Positions 17,789 through 26,422 of a stretch of DNA of 64,000 nt are shown piece by piece. The notes beneath the pieces are model-generated. The model was not told the origin of the DNA. It made no database searches and saw only the letters and a program-made list of their open reading frames with translations. The translations under genes were made by a program, and so were the position numbers. Location of the stretch: contig NZ_CAKMAA020000007.1 in assembly GCF_924101635.2 (NCBI RefSeq), positions 21,931 to 85,930 on the forward strand, given 5' to 3'. The stretch is from Candidatus Nitrotoga sp. HW29. GTDB taxonomy: Bacteria; Pseudomonadota; Gammaproteobacteria; Burkholderiales; Gallionellaceae. Numbering within the stretch: position 1 is the first letter of the stretch; each line of letters begins with the position of its first letter.

Positions 17789-19111
17789 ATGCGCTCAGTC
17801 TTCGTTCATTTACATCGCTGGCTCGGCCTGATTATTGCCGGTTTTTTATTTATTTCCGGTATTACTGGCGCAATCATCTCCTGGGATCATGAACTTGACG
17901 AGTTACTTAATCCGCACCTCACCGAGGTACAAAGTCGGGGGCCCGTAATCCCTCCACTGGAAATAATCAAACGCATTGAGGCCGCCAATCCTCATGCGTG
18001 GATTACTTTCATTCCTCTATTAACACAAGATGGCGAATCAGCAACCTTTGGAATTTCCCCGCGCATAAACCCCAACACCGGACAAGCGTATGAACTTGGG
18101 TACAACCAAATATTTGTAGACCCGATCACAGGGTTGGAATTGGGGAAACGTGAATGGGGAGCAGTGTCATTATCACGCGAAAATTTAATATCTTTTCTAT
18201 ACAAATTACATTACAGCCTGCATATCCCGGAAATATGGGGCATAGACAGATGGGGCATTTGGCTGTTGGGAATCATCGCCATGATGTGGGCGCTGGATTG
18301 TTTTTTTGGATTTTACTTAACATTGCCATTGCGGCGACGTCAGCGCTTTCCTGAAACGAATGCGCTACACAATGGAGCCATTCCCAACGCCTATTTGCAA
18401 CTGAAGTTATCAACACAAAGAACAGAGCACACCTGGTGGGAAAGATGGCTCCCAGCATGGCAAGTGCGCTGGAAAAACGGAATATATAAACGCAATTTCG
18501 ATCTGCATCGGGCAACGAGCTTATGGACTTGGGCGTTGCTCTTTATCATGGCCTTTACCGCGTTTTCATTAAACCTGAACCGTGAAGTGTTTTTCCCCGT
18601 TATGTCGCTCGTATCGAATGTAACCCCCAACCCCTTTGATCTACGGGTACCGAGGGATAAGCACCACCCAATTATTCCCAAGGTTAATTACGAATCAATA
18701 CTTGCCAAAGCGCACGCAGAATCCGCGCGTAGAGGCTGGAAAGAACCGGCTGGCAGCATATTCTATGCAGAAGATTATGGCATCTATGAAGTCGCTTTTT
18801 TCTATCCGGGTGATGACCACGGGGCAGCAGGAGTTGGCCCGGCAAATCTTTACTTTGATGCAGAAGATGGACGCTATTTAGGTGATAGAAAACCTTGGGA
18901 GGGTTCAGTAGCGGATATCTTTATGCAGATGCAATTTCCACTGCACTCTGGTCGCATTCTTGGTCTACCAGGACGCATCCTTATCTCCCTCATGGGATTA
19001 GCCGTAGCGATGCTCTCCGTAACGGGCGTTTATATATGGTGGAAAAAACATCGCGGTCGTGCGGTTCTTACTAAACGCACGCGTCAAATACCCAATACTG
19101 TGGCCACGTAA
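17789..19111 (+). CDS. PepSY-associated membrane protein, ferric-siderophore reductase-like (module 1)
   Basis: A 440-residue inner-membrane protein of the PepSY_TM family, related to FoxB/PiuB-type proteins that sit next to siderophore receptors and help release iron. Membrane helices are seen near residues 10-30 (LGLIIAGFLFISGITGAIISW), 150-180 (WGIWLLGIIAMMWALDCFFGFYL), 245-265 (ATSLWTWALLFIMAFTAFSL) and 395-420 (ILISLMGLAVAMLSVTGVYIWW). Conserved His residues stand in HLHRW, LHYSLHIPE, FDLHRA and FPLHSGRILG. It is clearly paralogous to the protein at 49589-50917, with the motifs ISWDHELD, LHIPEIWGIDRWG and PLHSGRILGLPGRIL shared or nearly so. Confidence 0.88.
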   Translation: MRSVFVHLHRWLGLIIAGFLFISGITGAIISWDHELDELLNPHLTEVQSRGPVIPPLEIIKRIEAANPHAWITFIPLLTQDGESATFGISPRINPNTGQAYELGYNQIFVDPITGLELGKREWGAVSLSRENLISFLYKLHYSLHIPEIWGIDRWGIWLLGIIAMMWALDCFFGFYLTLPLRRRQRFPETNALHNGAIPNAYLQLKLSTQRTEHTWWERWLPAWQVRWKNGIYKRNFDLHRATSLWTWALLFIMAFTAFSLNLNREVFFPVMSLVSNVTPNPFDLRVPRDKHHPIIPKVNYESILAKAHAESARRGWKEPAGSIFYAEDYGIYEVAFFYPGDDHGAAGVGPANLYFDAEDGRYLGDRKPWEGSVADIFMQMQFPLHSGRILGLPGRILISLMGLAVAMLSVTGVYIWWKKHRGRAVLTKRTRQIPNTVAT

Positions 19112-19327
19112 TAATTATGCAGCCTTACAAAAATCCATGAGCGAACAAAGACACCTCTTCAAATCAGTAGAAATAGATCAAAGCAATCAACGGCCATTTT
19201 TACAAGTGAATCAAATGTGATTCTGCCCTCGAAGATAGATCACAGCAATTTTTTATCACATACCCGACATATTTCAACTAAACAGACGGCAGCTTTATCG
19301 CAGCCTATTAGTTGTTAGGCCGGGCAC

Positions 19328-21514
19328 GTGAAGTCGTGTTTATTTATATCACCGGTTCTGCGCGTCTGGATTGTTCGTACCCTGACCACCGGATTACTAT
19401 TCGGTTCTCCTCTAGCATTAGCAGCCACCGCTAATCTCTCAAGTCCAACTGTGATTCGTATTACATCGGCTCCGGTAATCGATGGTGTACTCGATGATCT
19501 GGCCTGGAAGCAAGCAATCCCCATAAGTAACTTCATACAAATTCAACCCACTCACGGTACAACTCCTACCCGCCGTACTGAAATTCAAATGGTTCATAAT
19601 GGTCGCATGCTCTTCGTTGCTATTCGTGCTTATGACACTGCTCCCACAGAGATCGTCGCACGCCAGATGCTGCGTGATGCCGATGGCATTAAGTACGACG
19701 ATCACATTGCCCTTGTTTTTGATCCGGAAGGTCGCGGACGTAACGGTTTTGTTTTCCGTGTCAATGCCAATGGTGCACGGCTTGATAGCCTGGTTTATGA
19801 CGGTGTGGAAGAACGTAGTGACTGGGATGCTATCTGGAACGCTGAAGCCCGTATCGACGATGCCGGATGGAGCGCAGAACTGTCTATTCCCTTGTCAGCA
19901 GTCGGTGCAGCTAATAGTGACACCCCTTGGAAGTTTAATGCTGAGCGCTGGATCGCTCGTGCCAGTGAAAAAGTACGCTTATATGGCATTTCAGCAGATA
20001 AATACCTCACCTCTCTGGGTGATGCCAAAGATCTGAATGGTATTAAACCCGACTCGACTGGTCTCGGCGTACGCATAAAACCATCCATACGGCTCAATGC
20101 AAATAGCTCCGAAAAGACTGATGCCAAGTATGAATTTAATTTGGAACCCGGGTTGGAAGTATTTTATCAAGGACGCAGTAACCTCTCTGCCGCATTCGCT
20201 TATAACCTGAATTTTGGCGAGGCGGAAGCGGACGATCGCATCGTTAATCTGACTCGCTTTCCTCTCTTTCGACCAGAAAGACGCGAATTTTTCTTGAGGG
20301 ACTCGGGCCGTTTCAGCTTTGGCGGCTTATCAGAAACAGCAATCCCCTTCTTTTCTCGTCGAATTGGTATTAACTCACAAGGCATCGTTTCGAACCTGGA
20401 TTTTGGCGCAAAAGTCGCCGGCACTGTGGCAGGCCTGGATTTCGGAGTGCTTAGCACACGCGTGGAAAAAGGCGAAGCAGAACGGGCAGCCCAAGTCGGA
20501 GTCATGCGAGTAACCGGTGCGTTATCGGAAAAAACTCGAATGGGTATGATCGCAACACAAGGTAATCCTGAAGGCACCAGCGGTAGCTACCTTGTAGGCT
20601 CGGATTTTCAATACCGCAATACCAGTCTTCCCGGTGATCGTACCCTTGATGCCTTTGCCTGGATGCAGAAATCCGGTAATCCCGGGCTAGGTACAGGTCA
20701 AGCATTTGGTGGCAGTATCAATTATCCCAATATCGGATTGTCCGGCAATGCAAACTGGCAATACATTGACGCAGGTTTTCTGCCCGCGCTAGGCTTCATA
20801 ACCGAATCGGGTGTCAATCGTACTGGAGGCGAAATCGGCTGGTGGACACGCACCCCAAAGGGAGGGGATATTGTCCCGGCACTAGATTGGCAAACCCGCC
20901 ATAAACTCGATGGGACGGAAAGTTCAGTGCTACTCAATCCGGAGCTCTACATTGCAAATGCGGCCGAAGATTTCATCTTTCCTGAGTTTTTCATACAAAG
21001 TGATCGGCTCGCTGCTCCATTCCACATACTGCCCGGCGTTGTTATTCCGGCTGGAAGCTATCGCTGGAATTACTTCTCGCTTGAAGCGGGCTCTTCGCCG
21101 TCTCGACCTTTTTCAATGACAGCCTATGCTCGGATTGGAGGTTACTATGATGGCCGACGTAATGATCAATCTATAAACACAATTTGGAACGTCAATAAAC
21201 ACTGGGGGCTACGTAGTGGCTTGGAGCGTAGTGACATCGACTTACCGACAGGAAGCTTCGTTGTACACACTGCAAAGATACGATTAAATCATGCCGCATC
21301 GAATCGATTTTCGGAGAGCCTCACATTTCAGTGGGACAATGTATCCAAACAACTTGGCGCCATCGCTCGCGTGCATTGGATCATTGTGCCCGGACGCGAA
21401 GTGTTTCTTGCTGCCAACTACTTGGCGGCAGCGAGTAGCGCGACTGATGAGCCCAAACAAATGCCATCACAGACATCAGTGACGCTTAAATTAGTGTGGA
21501 ACTGGGAACGATAA
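19328..21514 (+). CDS. DUF5916-family outer-membrane protein with CBM9-like N-terminal domain
   Basis: A 728-residue protein with a GTG start, a signal peptide ending near LALAATA, and two parts. Residues about 40-230 form a carbohydrate-binding-module-9-like fold (ITSAPVIDGVLDDLAWKQA, MLFVAIRAYD, DDHIALVFDP, GWSAELSIPLSAV), and residues about 240-728 form a DUF5916 beta-barrel (FFLRDSGRFSFGG is the family hallmark). The function of the family is not established. Related genes often lie near sugar or TonB systems, and uptake or surface roles have been guessed. The gene stands alone, 216 bases after the iron module, and ends 70 bases before the convergent lptG. Confidence 0.8.
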   Translation: MKSCLFISPVLRVWIVRTLTTGLLFGSPLALAATANLSSPTVIRITSAPVIDGVLDDLAWKQAIPISNFIQIQPTHGTTPTRRTEIQMVHNGRMLFVAIRAYDTAPTEIVARQMLRDADGIKYDDHIALVFDPEGRGRNGFVFRVNANGARLDSLVYDGVEERSDWDAIWNAEARIDDAGWSAELSIPLSAVGAANSDTPWKFNAERWIARASEKVRLYGISADKYLTSLGDAKDLNGIKPDSTGLGVRIKPSIRLNANSSEKTDAKYEFNLEPGLEVFYQGRSNLSAAFAYNLNFGEAEADDRIVNLTRFPLFRPERREFFLRDSGRFSFGGLSETAIPFFSRRIGINSQGIVSNLDFGAKVAGTVAGLDFGVLSTRVEKGEAERAAQVGVMRVTGALSEKTRMGMIATQGNPEGTSGSYLVGSDFQYRNTSLPGDRTLDAFAWMQKSGNPGLGTGQAFGGSINYPNIGLSGNANWQYIDAGFLPALGFITESGVNRTGGEIGWWTRTPKGGDIVPALDWQTRHKLDGTESSVLLNPELYIANAAEDFIFPEFFIQSDRLAAPFHILPGVVIPAGSYRWNYFSLEAGSSPSRPFSMTAYARIGGYYDGRRNDQSINTIWNVNKHWGLRSGLERSDIDLPTGSFVVHTAKIRLNHAASNRFSESLTFQWDNVSKQLGAIARVHWIIVPGREVFLAANYLAAASSATDEPKQMPSQTSVTLKLVWNWER

Positions 21515-21584
21515 TCGAATGGCAAGATTACCTCCAATCGCCAAGGGCGAGAGATCTGGACTATTCGGGAATACTCAAACAGCG

Positions 21585-22661
21585 CTACCGCCTTTCTGTA
21601 TACCAAAGCATGCCCGTCGCCAGTAACAGAAACAATAGTGGCATCGCCACAGCGCTCAGCAAGGGTTGCCACTCATTAAGCGCGCCCAAATTGGTAAATA
21701 GCTTACCCACAAAGTGAAAAGCGAGCCCCAATATAATACCCAAGAATATTTTGGCGCTAACTCCGCCTTCGCGCCGCTGGTGCGCAGCAAAAGGCAAGGC
21801 CAATAGCATCATCACCAGTACTGCAAATGGATAGACCAGCTTATTCCACATAGCAATTTCATAAGACACGGTCTTCTGATGGTTGTCGCGCAGGTGCTCG
21901 ATGTATTGGTAAAGATTCAATATCGACATCTGCCCCGGCCCCACCAGTATCGCCCTCAGAATACCCAAATTAAGCGCCGAGCGCCATTCCATGCTGGCCT
22001 GATGGTTGACTGTTGTACCCTGTGTATTGAAAAGGGTTTGCGTCACCTCTTCCAGTTGCCAACGATTCTTTTCCACATAAGCAGCACGTTTTGCTGCAGT
22101 AATAGCACGCAGATGGTAACTCTCATCAAATTCATAAATGCTGATATTTAATAGGGTGGTATCTGGCAGCACGTTTTTTATGTTTACAAAACTGCGTTCA
22201 TCCTTAGCCCACACACCCGAACGAAATTCTCTCAGCGACACTTCTGCATTTTGGGCTTTAAGCCTTAATTCCTGCGCCATGCGTTCACTAAGAGGAGCAA
22301 TCATTTCACCGCACAGATAAGTCAACAGAACAAGCGGCAGCCCTATCTTGAACAACGCTATGACCATTTGCCGCAGTGAAACGCCAGAAGAACGGTAGAC
22401 AGTCAATTCCGAATTAGCAGCCATCTGTGTCAGCGCAAAAATTGCGCCTATCAGTACTGCTACTGGAAACAACTCATAGATTCGGCCCGGCACTGTCAGC
22501 AACACAAACAGCAACGCATAGCCTAGGTGATAATTGCCGCTGCCCAGTACATTCAGTTCATGTATCAGATCAAAAAAGGAAAACAACATCAGCAAGGCAG
22601 TGAAAATCAGCGCGATGCTGGCGTATATCTCACGCGCCAGACAACGGGTCAACAGCCTCAT
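21585..22661 (-). CDS. lptG: LPS export ABC permease LptG
   Basis: A permease of about 358 residues of the LptB2FG transporter, which extracts lipopolysaccharide from the inner membrane. Six transmembrane helices flank a periplasmic beta-jellyroll domain (about residues 130-260). Family patterns include NSELTVYRSSGVSLRQM (coupling helix), RSGVWAKDERSFVNI and the C-terminal GIILGLAFHFVGKLFTNLG. The ATG at 22661 overlaps the lptF stop (ATGA), so the two are translationally coupled. This start is preferred to the ATG at 22670. Confidence 0.95.
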   Translation of the reverse strand: MRLLTRCLAREIYASIALIFTALLMLFSFFDLIHELNVLGSGNYHLGYALLFVLLTVPGRIYELFPVAVLIGAIFALTQMAANSELTVYRSSGVSLRQMVIALFKIGLPLVLLTYLCGEMIAPLSERMAQELRLKAQNAEVSLREFRSGVWAKDERSFVNIKNVLPDTTLLNISIYEFDESYHLRAITAAKRAAYVEKNRWQLEEVTQTLFNTQGTTVNHQASMEWRSALNLGILRAILVGPGQMSILNLYQYIEHLRDNHQKTVSYEIAMWNKLVYPFAVLVMMLLALPFAAHQRREGGVSAKIFLGIILGLAFHFVGKLFTNLGALNEWQPLLSAVAMPLLFLLLATGMLWYTERR

Positions 22662-23746
22662 CGCGCCCACCGCCGCACGGAAAACACCAACAAACGACGA
22701 TAGAACAGTAATACCATCAACATCAACATCAACACATGAATACCCCAGAAACCAATAACTGGACCCAATTTCCCCTGCCCAACCAATGTATTCGTAACGC
22801 TGATCAGATTGTTATAAAGCATGTAAAGTACTATCGCCATGATGAGATTGAGCGAACGTCCCGCGCGGGGATTAACGAAACTCAACGGGATTGCCAACAA
22901 AGACAAGATCAGCGCGGCAAGTGGAAAACTCAGCCGCCGTTCCAGTTCGGATATATTTCCGCTGTTAAGATTTTGTAGTAATTGTAACGTGGGTAATGAA
23001 TCGGCAGGAACAGGTCGCTGCTTCGCCTCCACTGCCTTAATGCGCACCGCATAGCGCTCAAATTCAACGATCTTGAAATCAAGTTGCCCGGGTGCCCCCT
23101 CATAACGCGTGCCATTCAGTAATACCAGAAAACGATCACCGTTAGGGGCAGTTTCCTGCATCCCCTGCTTAGCCACCATGGTGCCCATCTTGCCGTGCTG
23201 CAACGATTGTACAAAAATATTGCCAACTCGATTTTGGCCCACATCCACGTTTTCGATAAAGAACACACGATCAGCCTGCTTGGATTCGCGAAATGTTCCG
23301 GGCGATGCTGCAGTTACGTCATCGCGGCTATCCAGTCTGCGCTTTAATTCTTCCACTTGAGACATCGCCCAAGGCGACAACACCAGGCTTAACAGTGCAA
23401 TCAGGCACACCACCGGCAGCGCATACCACATGACCGGACGTATCCAACGTGTCAGTCCTATCCCTGAACTGAACCACACCACCATTTCGTTGTCACGGTA
23501 ACTACGCGTCAGCGTTAACAGCACCGACAGGAATAAACTTATAGAAAGCAGAGCCGGCAGATAATTCAAGGCGCTAAAGCCCAACAATGCCAACACGCCG
23601 TCCACCGCTAAAGAACCGCTAACGGATTGACCTAACAAACGAACCAACTGAGTGAATACAACAATACCGAGTAGAATGGCAAATACCAATAACCCCATGC
23701 CAGCGGACTCGCGCACTAGCTCACGATGAAAAATACTGACACGCAA
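22658..23746 (-). CDS. lptF: LPS export ABC permease LptF
   Basis: A permease of about 362 residues, partner of LptG. The open frame reaches far upstream into pepA on the other strand, but homology starts at SIFHRELVRESAGMG. The TTG at 23746 gives a protein of normal length; an ATG at 23824 would overlap the pepA ribosome-binding region and lacks its own. Signs of the family are NEMVVWFSSGIGLTRWIRPV (coupling helix), LSPWAMSQVEELKRRLDSRDD, FRESKQADRVFFIEN and RRLSFPLAALILSLLAIPLSF. The start codon is the weak point. The gene diverges from pepA, as in many proteobacteria. Confidence 0.92.
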   Translation of the reverse strand: MRVSIFHRELVRESAGMGLLVFAILLGIVVFTQLVRLLGQSVSGSLAVDGVLALLGFSALNYLPALLSISLFLSVLLTLTRSYRDNEMVVWFSSGIGLTRWIRPVMWYALPVVCLIALLSLVLSPWAMSQVEELKRRLDSRDDVTAASPGTFRESKQADRVFFIENVDVGQNRVGNIFVQSLQHGKMGTMVAKQGMQETAPNGDRFLVLLNGTRYEGAPGQLDFKIVEFERYAVRIKAVEAKQRPVPADSLPTLQLLQNLNSGNISELERRLSFPLAALILSLLAIPLSFVNPRAGRSLNLIMAIVLYMLYNNLISVTNTLVGQGKLGPVIGFWGIHVLMLMLMVLLFYRRLLVFSVRRWAR

Positions 23747-23837
23747 TAACTTAAAGCGTGACGGTTTTGACTTTTGCTTTGGAATCTGCAGATAATCCGG
23801 CACTTTGTGTAAAACAAAAATCATTAAGGAGAGACAA

Positions 23838-25337
23838 GTGGAATTTAGCATAAAACTGGGCAACCCGGAAAAACAGCGTTGTGGTTGCGTGGTAGTCGGT
23901 GTATTTGAGGGCGGCAAACTATCGGACGCAGCACAAATGCTGAACCAAGCAGCCAAAAATACGCTCAGCGATATCATCGCGCGCGGCGACATGAGTGGCA
24001 AAATGGCTACCACGCTGCTGCTGCACAATGTGCCCAATATTCCGAGCGAACGGGTACTGCTAGTCGGGCTGGGCAAACGTGAGGAGTTTGCTGCACGCCA
24101 ATATCTCAACAGTATCCGTGCCGCAATGCGCACACTATTTACCACCGGCGCCAAGGATGCCGTGCTCTATTTCGCTGACTTGCCAGTGGCAGGCCGCGAT
24201 AGCGCTTGGTGTATCAGCCAGGCAGTATTTGCCGCATTCGAGACGACTTACCGTTTTAACCAGCTTAAAAGCAAAGCAGAAAAAAATAAAAGAGCTTCAT
24301 GCAAAATTCAGTTTGGCTTGCTGTCCGGCAAATCAACCGCCCCTCAGAATGCAGCGCTCAAACAGGCCGCAGCAATCGGACAAGGGATGAAACTGACCAA
24401 GGACTTAGGCAATCTGCCAGGTAATATATGCACCCCAAGCTATCTGGCACGACAAGCAGTCGCTTTAGCCAAGGCACATAAATCCCTCAAAGTTACCGTG
24501 CTGGAAGAAAAAGACATGCACAAACTTGGTATGGGTTCGCTCTTGTCTGTCACCCGGGGCAGCGATGAACCCGCCAAGCTGATTACCTTGGAATATCGCG
24601 GAACCGATAAAAAACAAAAACCCATCGTACTGGTTGGCAAAGGCGTTACATTTGACTCTGGTGGCATCTCGCTCAAACCGGGTGCCGAGATGGACGAAAT
24701 GAAATATGACATGTGCGGCGCAGCCAGCGTGTTAGGTACATTACAAGCCATTGCTGAAATTGGACTCGAGCTAAATGTAGTCGGCATTATTCCCACCTGT
24801 GAGAACATGCCCAGCGGTTCTGCCACAAAACCGGGCGACATCGTCACCAGCATGTCCGGGCAAACCATCGAAATTCTAAATACCGACGCAGAAGGTCGGC
24901 TCATTCTGTGCGATGCATTAACCTATGCGGCCAAATTTGAACCAACCACCGTAGTTGACATAGCCACCCTTACCGGCGCCTGCGTCATTGCTTTAGGCCA
25001 TGTTGCCAGCGGACTGTATAGCAATCAGGATACCCTGGCACAAGAGCTGCTGACAGCAAGCGAACAAACCTGTGACCGTGCCTGGCACATGCCGCTGTGG
25101 GATGAATATCAACCGCAACTGGATAGCAATTTCGCCGACATCCAGAACATCGGTGGACGCGCAGGCGGCAGCATCACCGCCGCCTGCTTCCTGTCACGCT
25201 TTACCCAAAACTATCGCTGGGCGCATTTGGATATCGCCGGTACCGCCTGGAAATCAGGCAAGGAAAAAGGCGCCACCGGACGTCCTGTACCGCTACTGAC
25301 ACAGTATTTGATCAATTGTGTCGAAGCCGATAATTAA
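23838..25337 (+). CDS. pepA: Leucyl aminopeptidase PepA (M17)
   Basis: A 499-residue cytosolic M17 aminopeptidase with two bound metal ions. The GTG at 23838 is chosen because AAGGAG lies 7 bases upstream and the protein then begins VEFSIKLGNPEKQR like its relatives. The catalytic domain shows VGKGVTFDSGGISLKPG, MKYDMCGAASVLG, the signature NTDAEGRL, and a C-terminal GTAW. PepA can also act as a DNA-binding regulator in some bacteria; nothing in the sequence speaks for or against that here. It diverges from lptF with about 90 bases between the chosen starts. Confidence 0.96.
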   Translation: MEFSIKLGNPEKQRCGCVVVGVFEGGKLSDAAQMLNQAAKNTLSDIIARGDMSGKMATTLLLHNVPNIPSERVLLVGLGKREEFAARQYLNSIRAAMRTLFTTGAKDAVLYFADLPVAGRDSAWCISQAVFAAFETTYRFNQLKSKAEKNKRASCKIQFGLLSGKSTAPQNAALKQAAAIGQGMKLTKDLGNLPGNICTPSYLARQAVALAKAHKSLKVTVLEEKDMHKLGMGSLLSVTRGSDEPAKLITLEYRGTDKKQKPIVLVGKGVTFDSGGISLKPGAEMDEMKYDMCGAASVLGTLQAIAEIGLELNVVGIIPTCENMPSGSATKPGDIVTSMSGQTIEILNTDAEGRLILCDALTYAAKFEPTTVVDIATLTGACVIALGHVASGLYSNQDTLAQELLTASEQTCDRAWHMPLWDEYQPQLDSNFADIQNIGGRAGGSITAACFLSRFTQNYRWAHLDIAGTAWKSGKEKGATGRPVPLLTQYLINCVEADN

Positions 25338-25484
25338 TTAGGCTCACAACTGTTTTGGTCAAAGTGAAAATTCAGGTAACAGCGTATGGCAATCCCTGTT
25401 CTACAGAGCAGGAACTACCGTACGCCCACCCAATAACCATAAATAATTACTTTAAACCATCACGATCGCTCGTAAATCCATTAA

Positions 25485-25916
25485 ATGACCAAGGTTGATT
25501 TTTATACCGGTGTGGATGACAAACTGCGCACTGCCTGCCACCTTAGCCACAAAGCCATGCAAAACGGACTGCGTGTGCTACTGCATACCCCGGACGCAAG
25601 CACTGCTGAAGCGTTGGACAAACTATTGTGGCAGTACCCCGTTACTGCCTTTATACCGCACTGCTACAGCGACGAACCAGCCGCCGCTGAGATGCAGGTC
25701 GTGATAGATCATCACGGCGAAACTTTTCCACACAATGAAGTTTTGATCAGTTTGCATACCGTTTGTTTGCCATTTTTCAGTCGTTTCGAACGCGTACTTG
25801 AAATCGTCAGCCAAAATACAGAAGATGCACGCTTGGGCCGTGAACGCTTCAGCTTCTATCGAGACCGCGGCTATGAAATGCGCCACTTCGACCTGAGTAA
25901 ACAACTCGAACATTGA
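25485..25916 (+). CDS. holC: DNA polymerase III chi subunit HolC
   Basis: A 143-residue clamp-loader accessory subunit that links the replisome to single-strand-binding protein. Family features are the N-terminal VDFYTGVDDKL, the middle VLLHTPDASTAEALDKLLW, the SFIPH-like segment AFIPHCY, and the C-terminal RLGRERFSFYRDRGYEMRHFDLS. It lies between pepA and valS, the usual neighbourhood of holC in proteobacteria. The ATG at 25485 follows TAAATCCATTAA, with only a weak ribosome-binding site. Confidence 0.93.
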   Translation: MTKVDFYTGVDDKLRTACHLSHKAMQNGLRVLLHTPDASTAEALDKLLWQYPVTAFIPHCYSDEPAAAEMQVVIDHHGETFPHNEVLISLHTVCLPFFSRFERVLEIVSQNTEDARLGRERFSFYRDRGYEMRHFDLSKQLEH

Positions 25917-26005
25917 GCATAAAGGCATCTTTAAAAATCCAGACTTGAGCGCATTGATCACACAGCAGCCCTCAAGAAATTTATTGTAAATTTTTATAGA
26001 CACCC

Positions 26006-26422
26006 ATGAGCTATCCACCCGAACAGTTAAATGAATTAAGCAACATTCCCGTACTTACAGATGTAGTGGATGCCGACTCCCTGGAAATTCCCACCTTGAC
26101 AGAAATCGTGGCTGAAGAACCTTCGGCTCTCCCAGCAGAAAATAAAAAAGAAAATACAGAAACAAATACAGAATTTACTACCTTATCTGACGCACAATAC
26201 CGGCATCTCGCAACACAAATTGCACCGCAGCTGGAAACACTACTACGCGCGAAACTTGCGCCACAATTTGATGCGCTATGGCAAGAGGCTTGGCACCAGG
26301 CCAAATCAAATCTGCCCGAATTGATTCAGGCGCACATTTCCACACCGCCCGTACCCGCTCCATCCGCTATAATTACGCCCCTTCTCACTGTACCCGACAG
26401 AATTAAATTAAATACTATCAAC
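26006..26422 (+). other. N-terminal extension or merged small gene upstream of the canonical valS start
   Basis: These 139 codons are in frame with valS. The first two thirds look like a real small protein: an acidic region with [20 protein letters not shown], then [20 protein letters not shown] and [18 protein letters not shown]. The last 30 codons ([19 protein letters not shown] and onward) look like a translated intergenic spacer. Either the stop codon between two genes has been lost, giving a fusion, or valS starts again at 26423 and both products are made. Confidence 0.55.

Noticed and set aside
23747..24154. Longer form of LptF reaching into pepA
   Set aside because: The extra residues overlap the coding strand of pepA, show no LptF similarity and would make the protein far longer than the family.
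26368..26373. TATAAT as a firm valS promoter
   Set aside because: The -10 is perfect, but no acceptable -35 lies 16-18 bases upstream, so it is only mentioned as a hint.
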